Assembly (NCBI RefSeq): GCF_003751785.1
Contig: NZ_RKIE01000001.1
Span: 1,837,564-1,901,563, forward strand
DNA: 64,000 bases
From: Frigoribacterium sp. PhB160
Lineage (GTDB): Bacteria > Actinomycetota > Actinomycetes > Actinomycetales > Microbacteriaceae
Reading direction: 5' to 3'
The notes under the pieces are model-generated. The model searched no databases and was not told the origin of the DNA. It saw only the letters and a list, made by a program, of their open reading frames with translations. Below are positions 42,066 through 51,181 of the stretch, piece by piece (positions within the stretch are counted from its first letter, which is position 1; the number at the start of each line of letters is the position of its first letter). Both the position numbers and the translations under genes were made by a program.

Positions 42066-43133
42066 ATGACCATCCGCACCTCCCCCACCCACCGCACCCG
42101 CGCCTCCTTCGCGGGCGGCATCGCCCTCGCCGCGGCGAGCGCCCTCCTCCTCACCGGCTGCGTCGCGGGCGAGGACGCGAACGGCGACGCCGCCGCGGCC
42201 GGCGCCGACGACGCCGCCCCGAGCAGCAGCGAGTGGAGCAGCGACACCCTGAACATCGACTTCGCGACCTACAACCCGCTCAGCCTGATCGTGAAAGACC
42301 AGGGGTTCATCGAGGACGCCCTCGGCGACGACGTCGACGTCACCTGGACCCAGTCGGCCGGCTCGAACAAGGCCAACGAGCTGCTGCGTGCCGGCGCCGT
42401 CGACGTCGGCTCGACCGCCGGCTCGGCCGCCCTGCTCGCCCGCTCGAACGGCTCGCCCATCAAGACCATCGACGTCTACTCGCAGCCCGAGTGGTCGGCG
42501 CTCGTCGTCCCCGGCGACAGCGACATCACCGACGTCGCCGACCTGAAGGGCAAGACGATCGCGGCGACGACCGGCACCGACCCCTACTTCTTCCTGCTGC
42601 AGGCGCTCGACGAGGCCGGCCTGAGCAAGAGCGACGTGACGATCCAGAACCTGCAGCACGCCGACGGCCGCGCCGCGCTCGAGAACGGCAGCGTCGACGC
42701 CTGGTCGGGCCTCGACCCGATCATGGCCGCGAGCGAGGCGCAGTCGGGCACCAAGCTGCTCTACCGCAACGTCGACTTCAACACCTACGGCTTCCTCAAC
42801 GCGACCGAGTCGTTCGTCACCGAGTCGCCCGACCTCGCCCAGGTCGTCGTCGACTCCTACGAGAAGGCGCGCGCCTGGGCCGAGGACAACCCCTCCGAGA
42901 CCGCCGACATCCTCGCCGGGGTCGCGAGCATCGACCCCGCCGTCGCCACCAGCGTGCTCGAGCGCACCCACTTCGACATCGACCCCGTGCCCGGCGACGA
43001 CCAGGCCGCCGTGCTCGAGAAGGTCGCGCCGATCCTCGTCGAGTCGGGTGACGTGGCCTCGCAGGGCGCCGTCGACGACGCCCTCGACACCCTCTTCGAC
43101 GACCAGTTCGCCACGGCCGCCGACCCCTCGTGA
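42066..43133 (+). CDS. ABC transporter substrate-binding lipoprotein, SsuA/NMT1-like
   Basis: A 355-residue binding protein with lipoprotein signal (LLLTGCVAG, Cys near residue 32) and the SsuA fold: LNIDFATYNPLSLIVKDQGF, QSAGSNKANELLRAGAVDVGSTAGSAALLA, KGKTIAATTGTDPYFFLLQAL. It delivers substrate to the permease encoded by the overlapping next gene (GTGA). The 100 bp between it and the ATPase are Pro-codon-like C-rich sequence without an ORF. Confidence 0.9.
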   Translation: MTIRTSPTHRTRASFAGGIALAAASALLLTGCVAGEDANGDAAAAGADDAAPSSSEWSSDTLNIDFATYNPLSLIVKDQGFIEDALGDDVDVTWTQSAGSNKANELLRAGAVDVGSTAGSAALLARSNGSPIKTIDVYSQPEWSALVVPGDSDITDVADLKGKTIAATTGTDPYFFLLQALDEAGLSKSDVTIQNLQHADGRAALENGSVDAWSGLDPIMAASEAQSGTKLLYRNVDFNTYGFLNATESFVTESPDLAQVVVDSYEKARAWAEDNPSETADILAGVASIDPAVATSVLERTHFDIDPVPGDDQAAVLEKVAPILVESGDVASQGAVDDALDTLFDDQFATAADPS

Positions 43134-44050
43134 GCCCCTCCCTCGTCCGCCGGAACGAGCGCGAGGCGGACGCCCGCCTCGCCGGCTCGGGCACGCCGTC
43201 GAGCCGCGCTCTCCCCGCCGATGCGGCCGACCCGACCGCCCCCTCCGACCCCTCGACCGACAAGGAGGCGCGGGCCGTCCCCGCCGCCCCCTCCCGTCCC
43301 CGACGGCGCGGCCTCGCACTGCTCGGGGCGATCCTGCCCGCCGCGCTCGTCCTCGCGTGGGTGCTCGCCACCACCGTGGGCAACGTCCCCGCCTACAAGC
43401 TCCCGTCGCCCGGCGACGTGTGGACGGCGGCGACCCAGCTCGCCGAGACGGGCCAGCTCGGCCAGTTCATCGCGATCTCGGTGCAGCGCGTGCTCATCGG
43501 CTTCGCCATCGGCGCCGTCGTCGGGCTCCTGCTCGGCGCCGTCGACGGTCTCTCGCGGGTCGGCGAGGCGCTGCTCGCGCCGTCGATCGCGGCCGTGCGG
43601 GCCGTCCCGTCGCTGGCGTGGGTGCCGCTGCTGATCCTCTACCTCGGCATCGGGGAAGACCCGAAGATCATCCTCATCGCGATCGGTGCCGCGTTCCCCG
43701 TGTTCACGACCGTCGCGGGGTCGCTCCGGCACGTCGACCCGCAGCTCGTCGAGGCCGGCCGGGCCTACGGGCTGCGGCGCGTGTCGCTCTTCACCCGGGT
43801 TCAGCTGCCCGCCGTCATCCCGTCGCTCGTGTCGGGGCTGCGGCTCGCGCTGGCGCAGGCGTGGCTGTTCCTCGTCGCGGCGGAGCTCATCGCGTCGTCG
43901 ATGGGGCTCGGCTTCCTGCTGAGCGACTCGCAGTCGAACGGGCGCGTGGACCGGATGTTCCTCGCGATCATCCTGCTCGCGGTGCTCGGCACGTTGACGG
44001 ACACGGTGCTGAACGTGCTGCAGCGGGTGCTGCTCCGCCGCTGGCGGTAG
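43130..44050 (+). CDS. ABC transporter permease, SsuC/TauC-like
   Basis: A 306-residue permease with a 60-residue polar N-terminal extension, six predicted helices and the coupling region EAGRAYGLRRVSLFTRVQLPAVIPSLVSGLRLAL. GTG start overlapping the binding-protein stop (GTGA). It completes the ATPase-binding protein-permease unit; transcription probably ends at the 42-bp palindrome downstream. Confidence 0.91.
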   Translation: MSPSLVRRNEREADARLAGSGTPSSRALPADAADPTAPSDPSTDKEARAVPAAPSRPRRRGLALLGAILPAALVLAWVLATTVGNVPAYKLPSPGDVWTAATQLAETGQLGQFIAISVQRVLIGFAIGAVVGLLLGAVDGLSRVGEALLAPSIAAVRAVPSLAWVPLLILYLGIGEDPKIILIAIGAAFPVFTTVAGSLRHVDPQLVEAGRAYGLRRVSLFTRVQLPAVIPSLVSGLRLALAQAWLFLVAAELIASSMGLGFLLSDSQSNGRVDRMFLAIILLAVLGTLTDTVLNVLQRVLLRRWR

Positions 44051-44109
44051 CCCGCCGGCGCGCCGCACGGGCAGCGGCGCTGCCCAGGCCGCACGGCCAT
44101 GAACCGCGT

Positions 44110-44151
44110 TCCGAACCATGAACCGCGAAGCTTCGCGGTTCATGGTTCGGA
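44110..44151. terminator. Perfect 42-bp palindrome between convergent genes
   Basis: Arms of 21 bp, TCCGAACCATGAACCGCGAAG and its exact complement, meet at an AAGCTT centre with no loop bases. It lies between the permease (plus, ends 44050) and the MATE gene (minus, ends 44225) and could terminate both transcripts. The preceding GAACCGCGTTCCG (44101-44113) matches the core of the palindromic element at 25655. The rest of 44051-44224 has no gene. Confidence 0.7.
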
Positions 44152-44224
44152 TCGGGGTTCTTCGCGAGGGCGACTGCCTGCGGGTGGCGCGAGAAGGGGC
44201 GGAGCCGACCCGCGCCTCCCCGGC

Positions 44225-45697
44225 TCAGGCCTCGACCTGCTCGAGCACCGCCTCGGCGCGCTCGACGCTGCCCGCCGCGAGGCCCCGGCTGATCGCGGCG
44301 CGCGACGCGAGCCACAGCACCCCGCCGACGACGAACACGAGGACCTCGGTCACCGTCAGCGCCCAGATGATGCCGGCGAGGCCGTACCGAGCGTTGCCGA
44401 CCAGCACGATCGGGATGAAGAGCACGCCCTGCGCCATCGAGACGACGACCGCCGCCGTGGCCTGACCCGTCGCCTGGAACAGCGAGGTCAGCAGTCCGGT
44501 GAAGCCGTTGACGATCGCCGCGACGAGCTGCGCCGTGAGGATGGTGACCCCGAGCGTCAGCACCGACGGGTCGCCGGAGAAGGCCGAGAACACTTGGTCT
44601 CGGAAGGCGAACACGGTCGTCGAGAAGACCAGCACGACGCCGCCGACCGTCAGCGCCGAGGCCCGCAGCGCCGACCGCAGCCGGGCCGCGTCGCCCGCGC
44701 CGAACGAGTAGGCGAGCAGCGGGAGGACGCCGAGGGTGACACCCATGACGAGGAACTCGGGCACCTGCGCGATCCGCACCGCCACGCCCATCGCGGCGAG
44801 CGCGTCGTCCCCGTAGGCCGCGGCGAGGTTGTTCAGCACGAGCGTCGTCACGATGAGGAACCCGGCCTGCAGCAGCTCGCTCGACCCGACGCCGAACAGG
44901 GGCCTGAGCACCGACGGCGACAGCGTGACCCAGCGGGGCGCGAGGCTGACCGTGGGGCTGTGACGCCGCAGCCAGACGACGAAGTAGGCGATGGTGACGA
45001 CGTTGGCGAGGCCGGTGCCGAGGGCCGCGCCGGCGACTCCCCAGTGCAGCACGAGGATGAACACGACGTCGAACACGATCGCCGCGATCGTCGACAGGAT
45101 CAGGCCGATCATCGCCTGCCGGGCCGCCCCCTCGGCGCGGACGATCTGCTCGAGGCAGAACGCCGCGGCGAGCACGGGCACGAACGCGAGCATGACCCCG
45201 ACGTAGCTCGTCGTCGCGGGCACGGCGGCCGCGTCGGCGCCGAGCACGGCGACGACGGTCGGCAGCAGCGCGAGGCCGATCCCGCCGAGCACGGCGCCGG
45301 CGACGAGGGCGCCCCATAACGCGGTCGCCGACACGTGCTTGATCTCCCCGGCCTTCGCCGGGTCCGCCTCGGAGGCGCCGAGCAGCCGCGACATGAGCGC
45401 CCCGCCGCCGACGCCGAAGACTCCCCCGACGGCCATGACGAGGCCGAGCAGCGGGGTGCCGAACGTGACGGCGGCGAGCAGCGAGGTGTCGTGCTGCGAG
45501 CCGATGAAGCCGGCGTTGACGACGTTGTAGAGCGCGCCGACGATCATGGCGGCGGCCATCGGCACGCAGAGGTGCACGAGCGCCCGCAGCATCGGGGCGC
45601 TCGCGAGGTACCAGCGGTTCGTGCCGGCAGCCGGGGCTGGTGTGGTGCTGGTCGGCGCAGGCGCGACGGTGTCGTGGGTGGGGTCGGTGGTGCTCAT
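44225..45697 (-). CDS. MATE-family multidrug efflux transporter
   Basis: A 490-residue membrane protein with twelve predicted helices in two repeats (ALVHLCVPMAAAMIVGALYNVVNAGFIG opening the first; PLFGVGSSELLQAGFLIVTTLVLNN the second). It belongs to the MATE cation/drug antiporter group (DinF/NorM-like, VmrA-like). Residues 1-30 are a Thr/Pro/Ala cytoplasmic tail. GGAAGGGAA precedes the ATG. It is 231 bp downstream of a MarR gene on the same strand and is probably regulated by it. Confidence 0.9.
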   Translation of the reverse strand: MSTTDPTHDTVAPAPTSTTPAPAAGTNRWYLASAPMLRALVHLCVPMAAAMIVGALYNVVNAGFIGSQHDTSLLAAVTFGTPLLGLVMAVGGVFGVGGGALMSRLLGASEADPAKAGEIKHVSATALWGALVAGAVLGGIGLALLPTVVAVLGADAAAVPATTSYVGVMLAFVPVLAAAFCLEQIVRAEGAARQAMIGLILSTIAAIVFDVVFILVLHWGVAGAALGTGLANVVTIAYFVVWLRRHSPTVSLAPRWVTLSPSVLRPLFGVGSSELLQAGFLIVTTLVLNNLAAAYGDDALAAMGVAVRIAQVPEFLVMGVTLGVLPLLAYSFGAGDAARLRSALRASALTVGGVVLVFSTTVFAFRDQVFSAFSGDPSVLTLGVTILTAQLVAAIVNGFTGLLTSLFQATGQATAAVVVSMAQGVLFIPIVLVGNARYGLAGIIWALTVTEVLVFVVGGVLWLASRAAISRGLAAGSVERAEAVLEQVEA

Positions 45698-45928
45698 GGC
45701 GTTCCCTTCCGGGCAGGCAGGATCGCGCGCCGACGGACGTCGACACGACGAGTGGTGGGGTCGGCGGACGGCCCGTGCACTCGCCGGGGCGAGGCACGGT
45801 CGACGGCCGACCAGGAGGCGCGGCTCAGGCCGCGGACGACCGCTGACGGTCGAGCACGTGGTGCGTGGTGGTGCGGCAGCCCGGCTCGGGGCACGCCCGG
45901 CCCGACGTCGCGGGGCGGGCGCTGCTCG

Positions 45929-46372
45929 CTAGTCCCGGCTCGGCCGCGGCAGCCCCGCGGTCACCTTCTCGAGGAGGCGCAGCAGGTCGTCCCGCTCGCG
46001 CTGGTCGAGGGGCTCGAGGAGGACGTCGTCGACGGCGAGCATGGCGTCGTCGAAGCCGGCGATGAGGTCGATGCCGGCGGGGGTGGCGTAGACGCGCTTG
46101 CGTCGTTCGTCGCCGTCGGCGGTGCGGCGTTCGATGAGGCCGCGGCGTTCGAGGCCCTGGACGAGACTCGAGACGCTGGCGGCGGTGGTGCGGGTGAGGG
46201 CGGCGATCTCGCGCTGGATGGCACCGGGGTTCTGCGCGAGGTAGCCGAGGGCGAAGGCCTGCTCCTGGCTGAGGTCGCGTTCGCGCACCCAGTCCTCGCC
46301 GGCCTTCCGCTGCGCCCAGCCGATCCAGCGGACGAGTCCGAGGATCGTCGGGGGCTGCTCGTCGTTCATCAT
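45929..46372 (-). CDS. MarR-family transcriptional regulator
   Basis: A 147-residue winged-helix repressor: LSQEQAFALGYLAQNPGAIQREIAALTRTTAASVSSLVQGLERRGLIERR is the DNA-binding core, followed by the wing DGDERRKRVYATPAG and a C-terminal dimer helix. ATG 46372 (or the next ATG) has no Shine-Dalgarno; it lies 7 nt from a -10 box, so the mRNA is probably leaderless. It controls itself and probably the MATE pump downstream. Confidence 0.9.
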   Translation of the reverse strand: MMNDEQPPTILGLVRWIGWAQRKAGEDWVRERDLSQEQAFALGYLAQNPGAIQREIAALTRTTAASVSSLVQGLERRGLIERRTADGDERRKRVYATPAGIDLIAGFDDAMLAVDDVLLEPLDQRERDDLLRLLEKVTAGLPRPSRD

Positions 46373-46379
46373 GGTCAGA

Positions 46380-46408
46380 ACTCTAACTGTTTGCTATCTA
46401 ACTGTCAA
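46380..46408 (-). promoter_or_regulatory. Consensus promoter with two overlapping 9-bp repeats, marR
   Basis: Reading the minus strand: TTGACA (46403-46408), 17-bp spacer, TAGAGT (46380-46385), then 7 nt to the ATG. ACAGTTAGA occurs twice (46397-46405 and 46382-46390), 15 bp apart. One copy covers the -35 box edge and the other the -10 box. A MarR dimer on these repeats would shut the promoter. The upstream gene's stop codon lies inside the site. Confidence 0.75.
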
Positions 46409-47030
46409 TCGTCGAAGCATCGTCGGGCTGACGCTCCGAGGACGCGTCCGTCGCGGGCTTGGCCGGTCGGGGGAACGTGGCTCGCATGTGGTCGGAGGTG
46501 AGCAGGTCGCCGATGCCGATCATGAGCAACGAGAAGACGATCTGCTCGACGACCATCCAGAACGGGTAGAGCCCGGGGATGGTCGCGACGATGAGCGTGA
46601 CGATCGGGAAGATGCGGCTGAAGAGCCGCAGCCGCGCGTAGGCCCAGTAGTAGCCGAGCTGGGCGCGCCACGCGAAGACGTAGAGGGTGAAGGTGATGAG
46701 GAGCACGACCGTTGACCGGAACCACACGGCCCACGGGACGTGCTCGCCCCGGCTCGCGAGCACCGCGGCGATGAAGACGGCGGTGAGCCCGACGACCGTC
46801 TCGCCGAGCAGCAGCCAGCGGATGCCGGCGAACGCCCGCACCGTGCGCGGGTGCTCGCGCATGTCCTCGTGGATGACGTAGTCGGCCTGACGACCACCGG
46901 CCACCCGATCCAGCCGGAGGCGCTGCCAGACCCGGTCGGCCGCCGCGCTGACCGCGCCGGTCGTCTCCACACCACCGCGTGGCCGCACGATCCCGCCTCT
47001 GACACCTTGCACTCCCCCATGGTGCCGCAT
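46398..47030 (-). CDS. Hypothetical membrane protein upstream of marR
   Basis: A 210-residue protein if started at ATG 47030 (MRHHGGVQGVRGG); the frame is open to 47075. Hydrophobic segments at about residues 72-90 (RWLLLGETVVGLTAVFIAA), 100-122 and 135-185 suggest four membrane helices. Cytoplasmic N-terminal half is basic, with DYVIHEDMREHPRTVRAF. No family recognised. Its TAG stop sits within the marR promoter, 25 bp before the marR start, so read-through into marR-MATE is possible. Confidence 0.6.
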   Translation of the reverse strand: MRHHGGVQGVRGGIVRPRGGVETTGAVSAAADRVWQRLRLDRVAGGRQADYVIHEDMREHPRTVRAFAGIRWLLLGETVVGLTAVFIAAVLASRGEHVPWAVWFRSTVVLLITFTLYVFAWRAQLGYYWAYARLRLFSRIFPIVTLIVATIPGLYPFWMVVEQIVFSLLMIGIGDLLTSDHMRATFPRPAKPATDASSERQPDDASTIDS

Positions 47031-47062
47031 CGCAGGCTCGCCCCCGACCCCCGACCCCCGCC

Positions 47063-47590
47063 TCACAGCTCCCACGCGTACCCGTCACGTTTCGGGTCGT
47101 AGGCGAAGCAGGCGGAGAACGACGCGACGTCCACGACATGACTCAGCGGCTCGACGAAGTAGGTCTCGCCCCGCAGCCCCTCGACGACGACTCGCGGTCC
47201 ACCAGCAGCAGTCGACTCGAGGGTCACTGCGTACTCACCCACGTCGGCGAGGCCCGTCTCGACGGATCGCATGAGCTCGGTCGTGTCCGGAACGGTCTCG
47301 ACCGGGACGCGAGCCGAGCTCGCCCACGAGTCCCCTCCGCCCGCGCAACCGAGCAGACTGCCTGAATCCTTGAACGACGCAGTCGCCTCGTCGAATCCGG
47401 GAACGCTTCGTGCGATGCGAGTCTCGATGTCCTTGGCGTGAACACGGGCCTCGGCTAGAGACATGTCAGTCACGGCCGCTGACGCGGTGGCTCCGTCCTT
47501 CGGTGCAGATGCCATGGTGCAACCTCCTGAGCTGAGGATGATCGATGTGGATGCGAGCGTCGCGAGTGCTCGAGGAAGCGCCCGCGTCAC
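47063..47590 (-). CDS. Lipoprotein, paralog family member 3
   Basis: A 175-residue lipoprotein from GTG 47590 (VTRALPRALATLAS, lipobox SSGGC). The mature domain shares a pattern with the proteins at 47725 and 48320: AEARVHAKDIETRIARSVPGF, a GSLLGCAGGGDSWASSAR block with one Cys, and a C-terminal SACFAYDPKRDGYAWEL with the second Cys. The two conserved cysteines probably form a disulfide outside the membrane. No family recognised. Its position behind a WXG-hydrolase suggests a surface immunity protein; this is inference. Confidence 0.72.
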   Translation of the reverse strand: MTRALPRALATLASTSIILSSGGCTMASAPKDGATASAAVTDMSLAEARVHAKDIETRIARSVPGFDEATASFKDSGSLLGCAGGGDSWASSARVPVETVPDTTELMRSVETGLADVGEYAVTLESTAAGGPRVVVEGLRGETYFVEPLSHVVDVASFSACFAYDPKRDGYAWEL

Positions 47591-47724
47591 GAGGGTGCCG
47601 CCTCGCCGCCGAGAGCGATGAGCACATCTCGAAGAGCCCTCTCGTTCTGCCGGTCGACCTGCGCGAGCACACAACTGGTCGCCGCGGCGATGTGGCGACC
47701 GCCCATGTGCGCGACCCGGTCCAG

Positions 47725-48287
47725 TCACAGCTCCCACTGCCAGCCGTCCCGTTCCGGGTCGTGGATGAAGCACGGCGAGAACGAATAGATCTTGAGGTAG
47801 CTCATGTACATGCCGATGAGGTGCGTCTCGCCCCCGGGCCCGAGCACCTCGACGCGCGGATCGCCCTTCGACGTATGAGCAGGAACCACGTCGAACCCGT
47901 CGTCATCCGCGAATTCTCCGCGTAGCAGACGTGCGATCTCATCGAAGTCCGGGGCTTCGTCGACGGTGAGCAATGCACTGCTAGCCCACGTCACGCCGTC
48001 GCCCTTGCAGCCGAGGGTGCTGCCTCCGTCGCTGGGCTGGAAGCGGTCCTCGCGGAAGCCAGGCAACCGGCGCGCGATCCGGTCCTCGACGGCGTAGGAG
48101 TGCGCCCTCACCTCAGGCCGCGAAACGTCCACGCGGCCCTCGCTCGGTCGTCCTGGGTCCGTCGTGCACCCCCCAGTGCGACGGCGAGCGCGAGACTGCC
48201 GCCAACGAACAGCGAGCCTCGTGGAGAACGCGCGAATCCGCCAGCCCTTGCTTCCGTTTCAGGTCCTCGCGCAGGTGCAACCTGCAT
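47725..48287 (-). pseudogene. Frameshifted lipoprotein, paralog family member 2
   Basis: The mature domain is intact from GTG 48132 (DVSRPEVRAHSYAVEDRIARRLPGF ... GGSTLGCKGDGVTWASS ... SPCFIHDPERDGWQWEL), but it has no signal peptide in that frame. A signal-like segment (SLFVGGSLALAVALGG) lies just upstream in another frame. Adding one base to the six-C run at 48169-48174 would join them as LAVALGG-C-TTDPGRPSEG with a perfect lipobox. This points to a one-base deletion, a sequencing error, or slippage at a homopolymer. Without correction the product would stay in the cytoplasm. Confidence 0.7.
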
Positions 48288-48319
48288 GGACTCGAGGACT
48301 TGCGTCTGCGCCACCTTGC

Positions 48320-48832
48320 TCAGAGCTCCCACTGATAACCGTCTCGCTCCGGTACCAGCACGAAGCATCGAGAAGCAGAGTCGATATCGAGTTCTCCCAT
48401 GAACCACTCGACCATGTAGCTCTGCCCGCCAGGCCCCGTCACGATGATTCGGGGATCACCCGTCGAGGCCTTGATCGCCTCGACGAAGTACTCGAGTTCG
48501 TCGGCGAACTCGAGGACGAGAGCATCGAACAGGGCGTCCATGTCCGGGGACGCGTCCACCCCGACGTGGAAAGCGATGGTCCAGCTGACGCCGATCTCAC
48601 CACATCCGAGAGTGCTACCTCGCTCATTGACGGAGAACAGATCATCGGCGTAGCCGGGAACGACGCGAGCGATGCGCCGAGCTGTGGTCTCGGACTCGGC
48701 CCGCGCTTCTGCGAGCGATATGTTCGAAGGTCGGGCATCAGGAACTGTCGATCTCACGGTGCTGCAACTTCCTAGCGTCAGGGTCAGGGCGACGGCGAGC
48801 AGGAAGCTCGCCGAACCGGCTGCTTTCTTCAT
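48320..48832 (-). CDS. Lipoprotein, paralog family member 1
   Basis: A 170-residue lipoprotein: signal MKKAAGSASFLLAVALTL with lipobox LGSC, a Thr/Ser linker, then SLAEARAESETTARRIARVVPGY, RGSTLGCGEIGVSWTI and SRCFVLVPERDGYQWEL. It is the best-preserved of the three paralogs. Its ATG overlaps the stop of the WXG-hydrolase gene (ATGA), so the two proteins are made together, as effector and immunity genes often are. Cellular role is not known. Confidence 0.78.
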   Translation of the reverse strand: MKKAAGSASFLLAVALTLTLGSCSTVRSTVPDARPSNISLAEARAESETTARRIARVVPGYADDLFSVNERGSTLGCGEIGVSWTIAFHVGVDASPDMDALFDALVLEFADELEYFVEAIKASTGDPRIIVTGPGGQSYMVEWFMGELDIDSASRCFVLVPERDGYQWEL

Positions 48833-50618
48833 CGGGCCTCCTTGGATTCGAGCTCTCGGAGGATGTCCTTGAGGACAGGCGTGTTCTCGGGTCGGTCCTG
48901 AGCGATGAGGGAGTGATTCTCACCGAGGACTCTGGCGCGCTCGGTCACGGGCGCGTCCCGAGGCAATGACCTGTCTCCTTCGCTTCGGTACACCCGATCT
49001 TCGAACGCATGGTGATATTGAGGATTGGCCCCGTCGTAGACCTGTCGTGTGAACTGGGCCGCGCCCAGCGAGTCCCTGTAGCGAAAGGAGTCGTACTCCG
49101 TTTCGGCCGCTGGCTGCCAGGGAACAGGCATTCCCGCGCCTGCGAGCGATACGACGTGGTCGTAGCGCGCACCCGCGATCTCGGATGCTGTCACATTCGC
49201 AAGGCCCCAACTGTGCCCGATGGCTACTGATGTCGAACCTCCGCCCGACACCGCCGGATCGGTTGCGAGGCCCGCCTGGAAGTCCGCCAGGGCCTCGCCT
49301 GCGAGCCGCGCGAAGTGCGGGTCGTTCGCCTCTGCCAAGCCCCGAGGCAAGGACATGGTCTCGACGGGGAACACCTTGCCGCCACCCCCAGGAAAACGTC
49401 CGTCCTTATAGGCGAAGACGACACTATCGACGCCGTCACGCTTGTCCAGATACCGGCCGACGTCCTGCACCTGCGCCCCCGACGCCCAGAAGTCCCGCAT
49501 CTCGCTCAACGTCCCCGGGACGTACGTGTACACGCGCTGCGGCGGGGCGTTCCAGTCGCCGATCATCTCGACGATGCGGTCGGCGGCACGGTCGTACGTG
49601 TAGAGCTGCACGGTCGGCGGCACGGCCGCCGCGCCCCTCAGGTAAGCGATCTCTCGTTCGAGCTCGTCGATCAGCGCGGGGTCGGCCCCACGCGTGCGCA
49701 GCGCGGCGAGCGTGGCCTCGTTCAGCACGACCTGCCGCGCGGCCGTCACGGCGTTCGCCCTCACCCGCGCGGGCGGCGGCACCCCGTCGAGGTTGCCGAT
49801 CAGCGCGGGCGCGCCGGCGATGAGCGCCAGCTGCGCCGCCGAGAAGCCGTCGCCGTCGATCGGCCGCAGCAGCGCCAGCGAGTCCCACCACTCCCGTACG
49901 AGCTCGGGAGACGCCTGACCGAGGAGCTCGGCGAGACGCGGGTGCTCCGCCAGGAGCACGGCGATGTCGAACGCCGAGAGGCCGTCGAGCAGCATCATCG
50001 CCTCCCTCGGCGTCGAGACGTCCACCGCCCGATCTTCCAGGCCCGCGAAGCCGCTGTCGACCTCCGTGGCCTGCAGCGCCCGCAGGCATGCCCGGTCCGC
50101 CGTCTCGCGACGCTCGACGAGCTCGTCCCACCGCCGACCGAGGCGGTCGAGGTCGCCACGCGCCACATCGATCCGGTCCTGCAGCGTCGTCCGCTCGTAG
50201 GCGCGGTAGTCGTCGACCGGCGACAGCGGCAGGTCGACCTGCGTGCGGGCCTCCTCCTCGATGACCGCGAGGGAAGCGCTCGACCGACGCAGGGCCTCCT
50301 CGGCGGTCGACCGTTCGGCCTCGAGGCCCCGCTGCAGCGACGCGATGTCGTCGACCTCGCGCCCGTACGCCTCGAGCGCCGCCTGGTGGTCGCCGAGCGC
50401 CTCGCGCACCCGGCCGAACTCGGCCATCAGCGCCTCGGCGGCCGAGCAGAACGACGTGCTCGACTGCCCCACCCACTCGGTCGCCGCCCAGGTGCCGCAC
50501 TGCTCGACGACGTGCTGGGCGCCGTCGACGTCGTCGATCTTGTCCGACCGGCACCGCGCCAGCTGGGCGATCGCAGCAGGGTCGCCCCGACCCGGGTCGT
50601 CCGGCAGCGGGATGGCCC

Positions 50619-50622
<4 letters not shown>
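48829..50622 (-). CDS. WXG-motif protein fused to DUF1023 alpha/beta hydrolase
   Basis: A 597-residue protein. Residues 1-190 are helical, with W50-V-G52 in a WXG100-like hairpin (GTWAATEWVGQSSTSF) and a long coiled coil. Residues about 330-570 form a DUF1023-type alpha/beta hydrolase: nucleophile in VAIGHSWGLANVTA, and a likely catalytic His in GENHSLIA. There is no Sec signal, which fits export by a type VII (ESX/WXG) route. It overlaps the upstream helical protein gene (ATGA) and the downstream lipoprotein gene (ATGA). Substrate unknown; lipid or ester hydrolysis would suit an antibacterial effector. No ESX secretion-machine gene is in the window. Confidence 0.82.
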
Positions 50623-51005
<383 letters not shown>

Positions 51006-51026
51006 CACCCCTCCGCTCGTCGACGA

Positions 51027-51044
51027 CCGATATGTCCATATCGG
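51027..51044. promoter_or_regulatory. AT-rich 18-bp palindrome upstream of the WXG operon
   Basis: CCGATATG-TC-CATATCGG, perfect 8-bp arms, 22 bp before the ATG of the helical partner. The location fits an operator overlapping the promoter of the whole effector-lipoprotein operon. No adjacent regulator gene identifies the binding protein. Confidence 0.55.
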
Positions 51045-51070
51045 CCACGACGAGCGACCCTAGCAAGGAA

Positions 51071-51127
51071 GAACGCCCGGCATGGAATCATCCACGACCG
51101 GGCGTTCCCTCCCCAGCCTGGGGAGGG
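51071..51127. terminator. Double hairpin terminating the der operon
   Basis: Two perfect stems: GAACGCCCGG (51071-51080) with CCGGGCGTTC (51098-51107), and CCCTCCCCA (51107-51115) with TGGGGAGGG (51119-51127) around GCC. It lies between the der stop (51182) and the promoter of the next operon. There is no T run, but stacked GC stems are usual for actinobacterial terminators. Confidence 0.65.
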
Positions 51128-51181
51128 CGGGGCGGGCAGAGGGGGTCGAGCGAGGCGACGAGCGCCCCGCCCGACGGGTGG

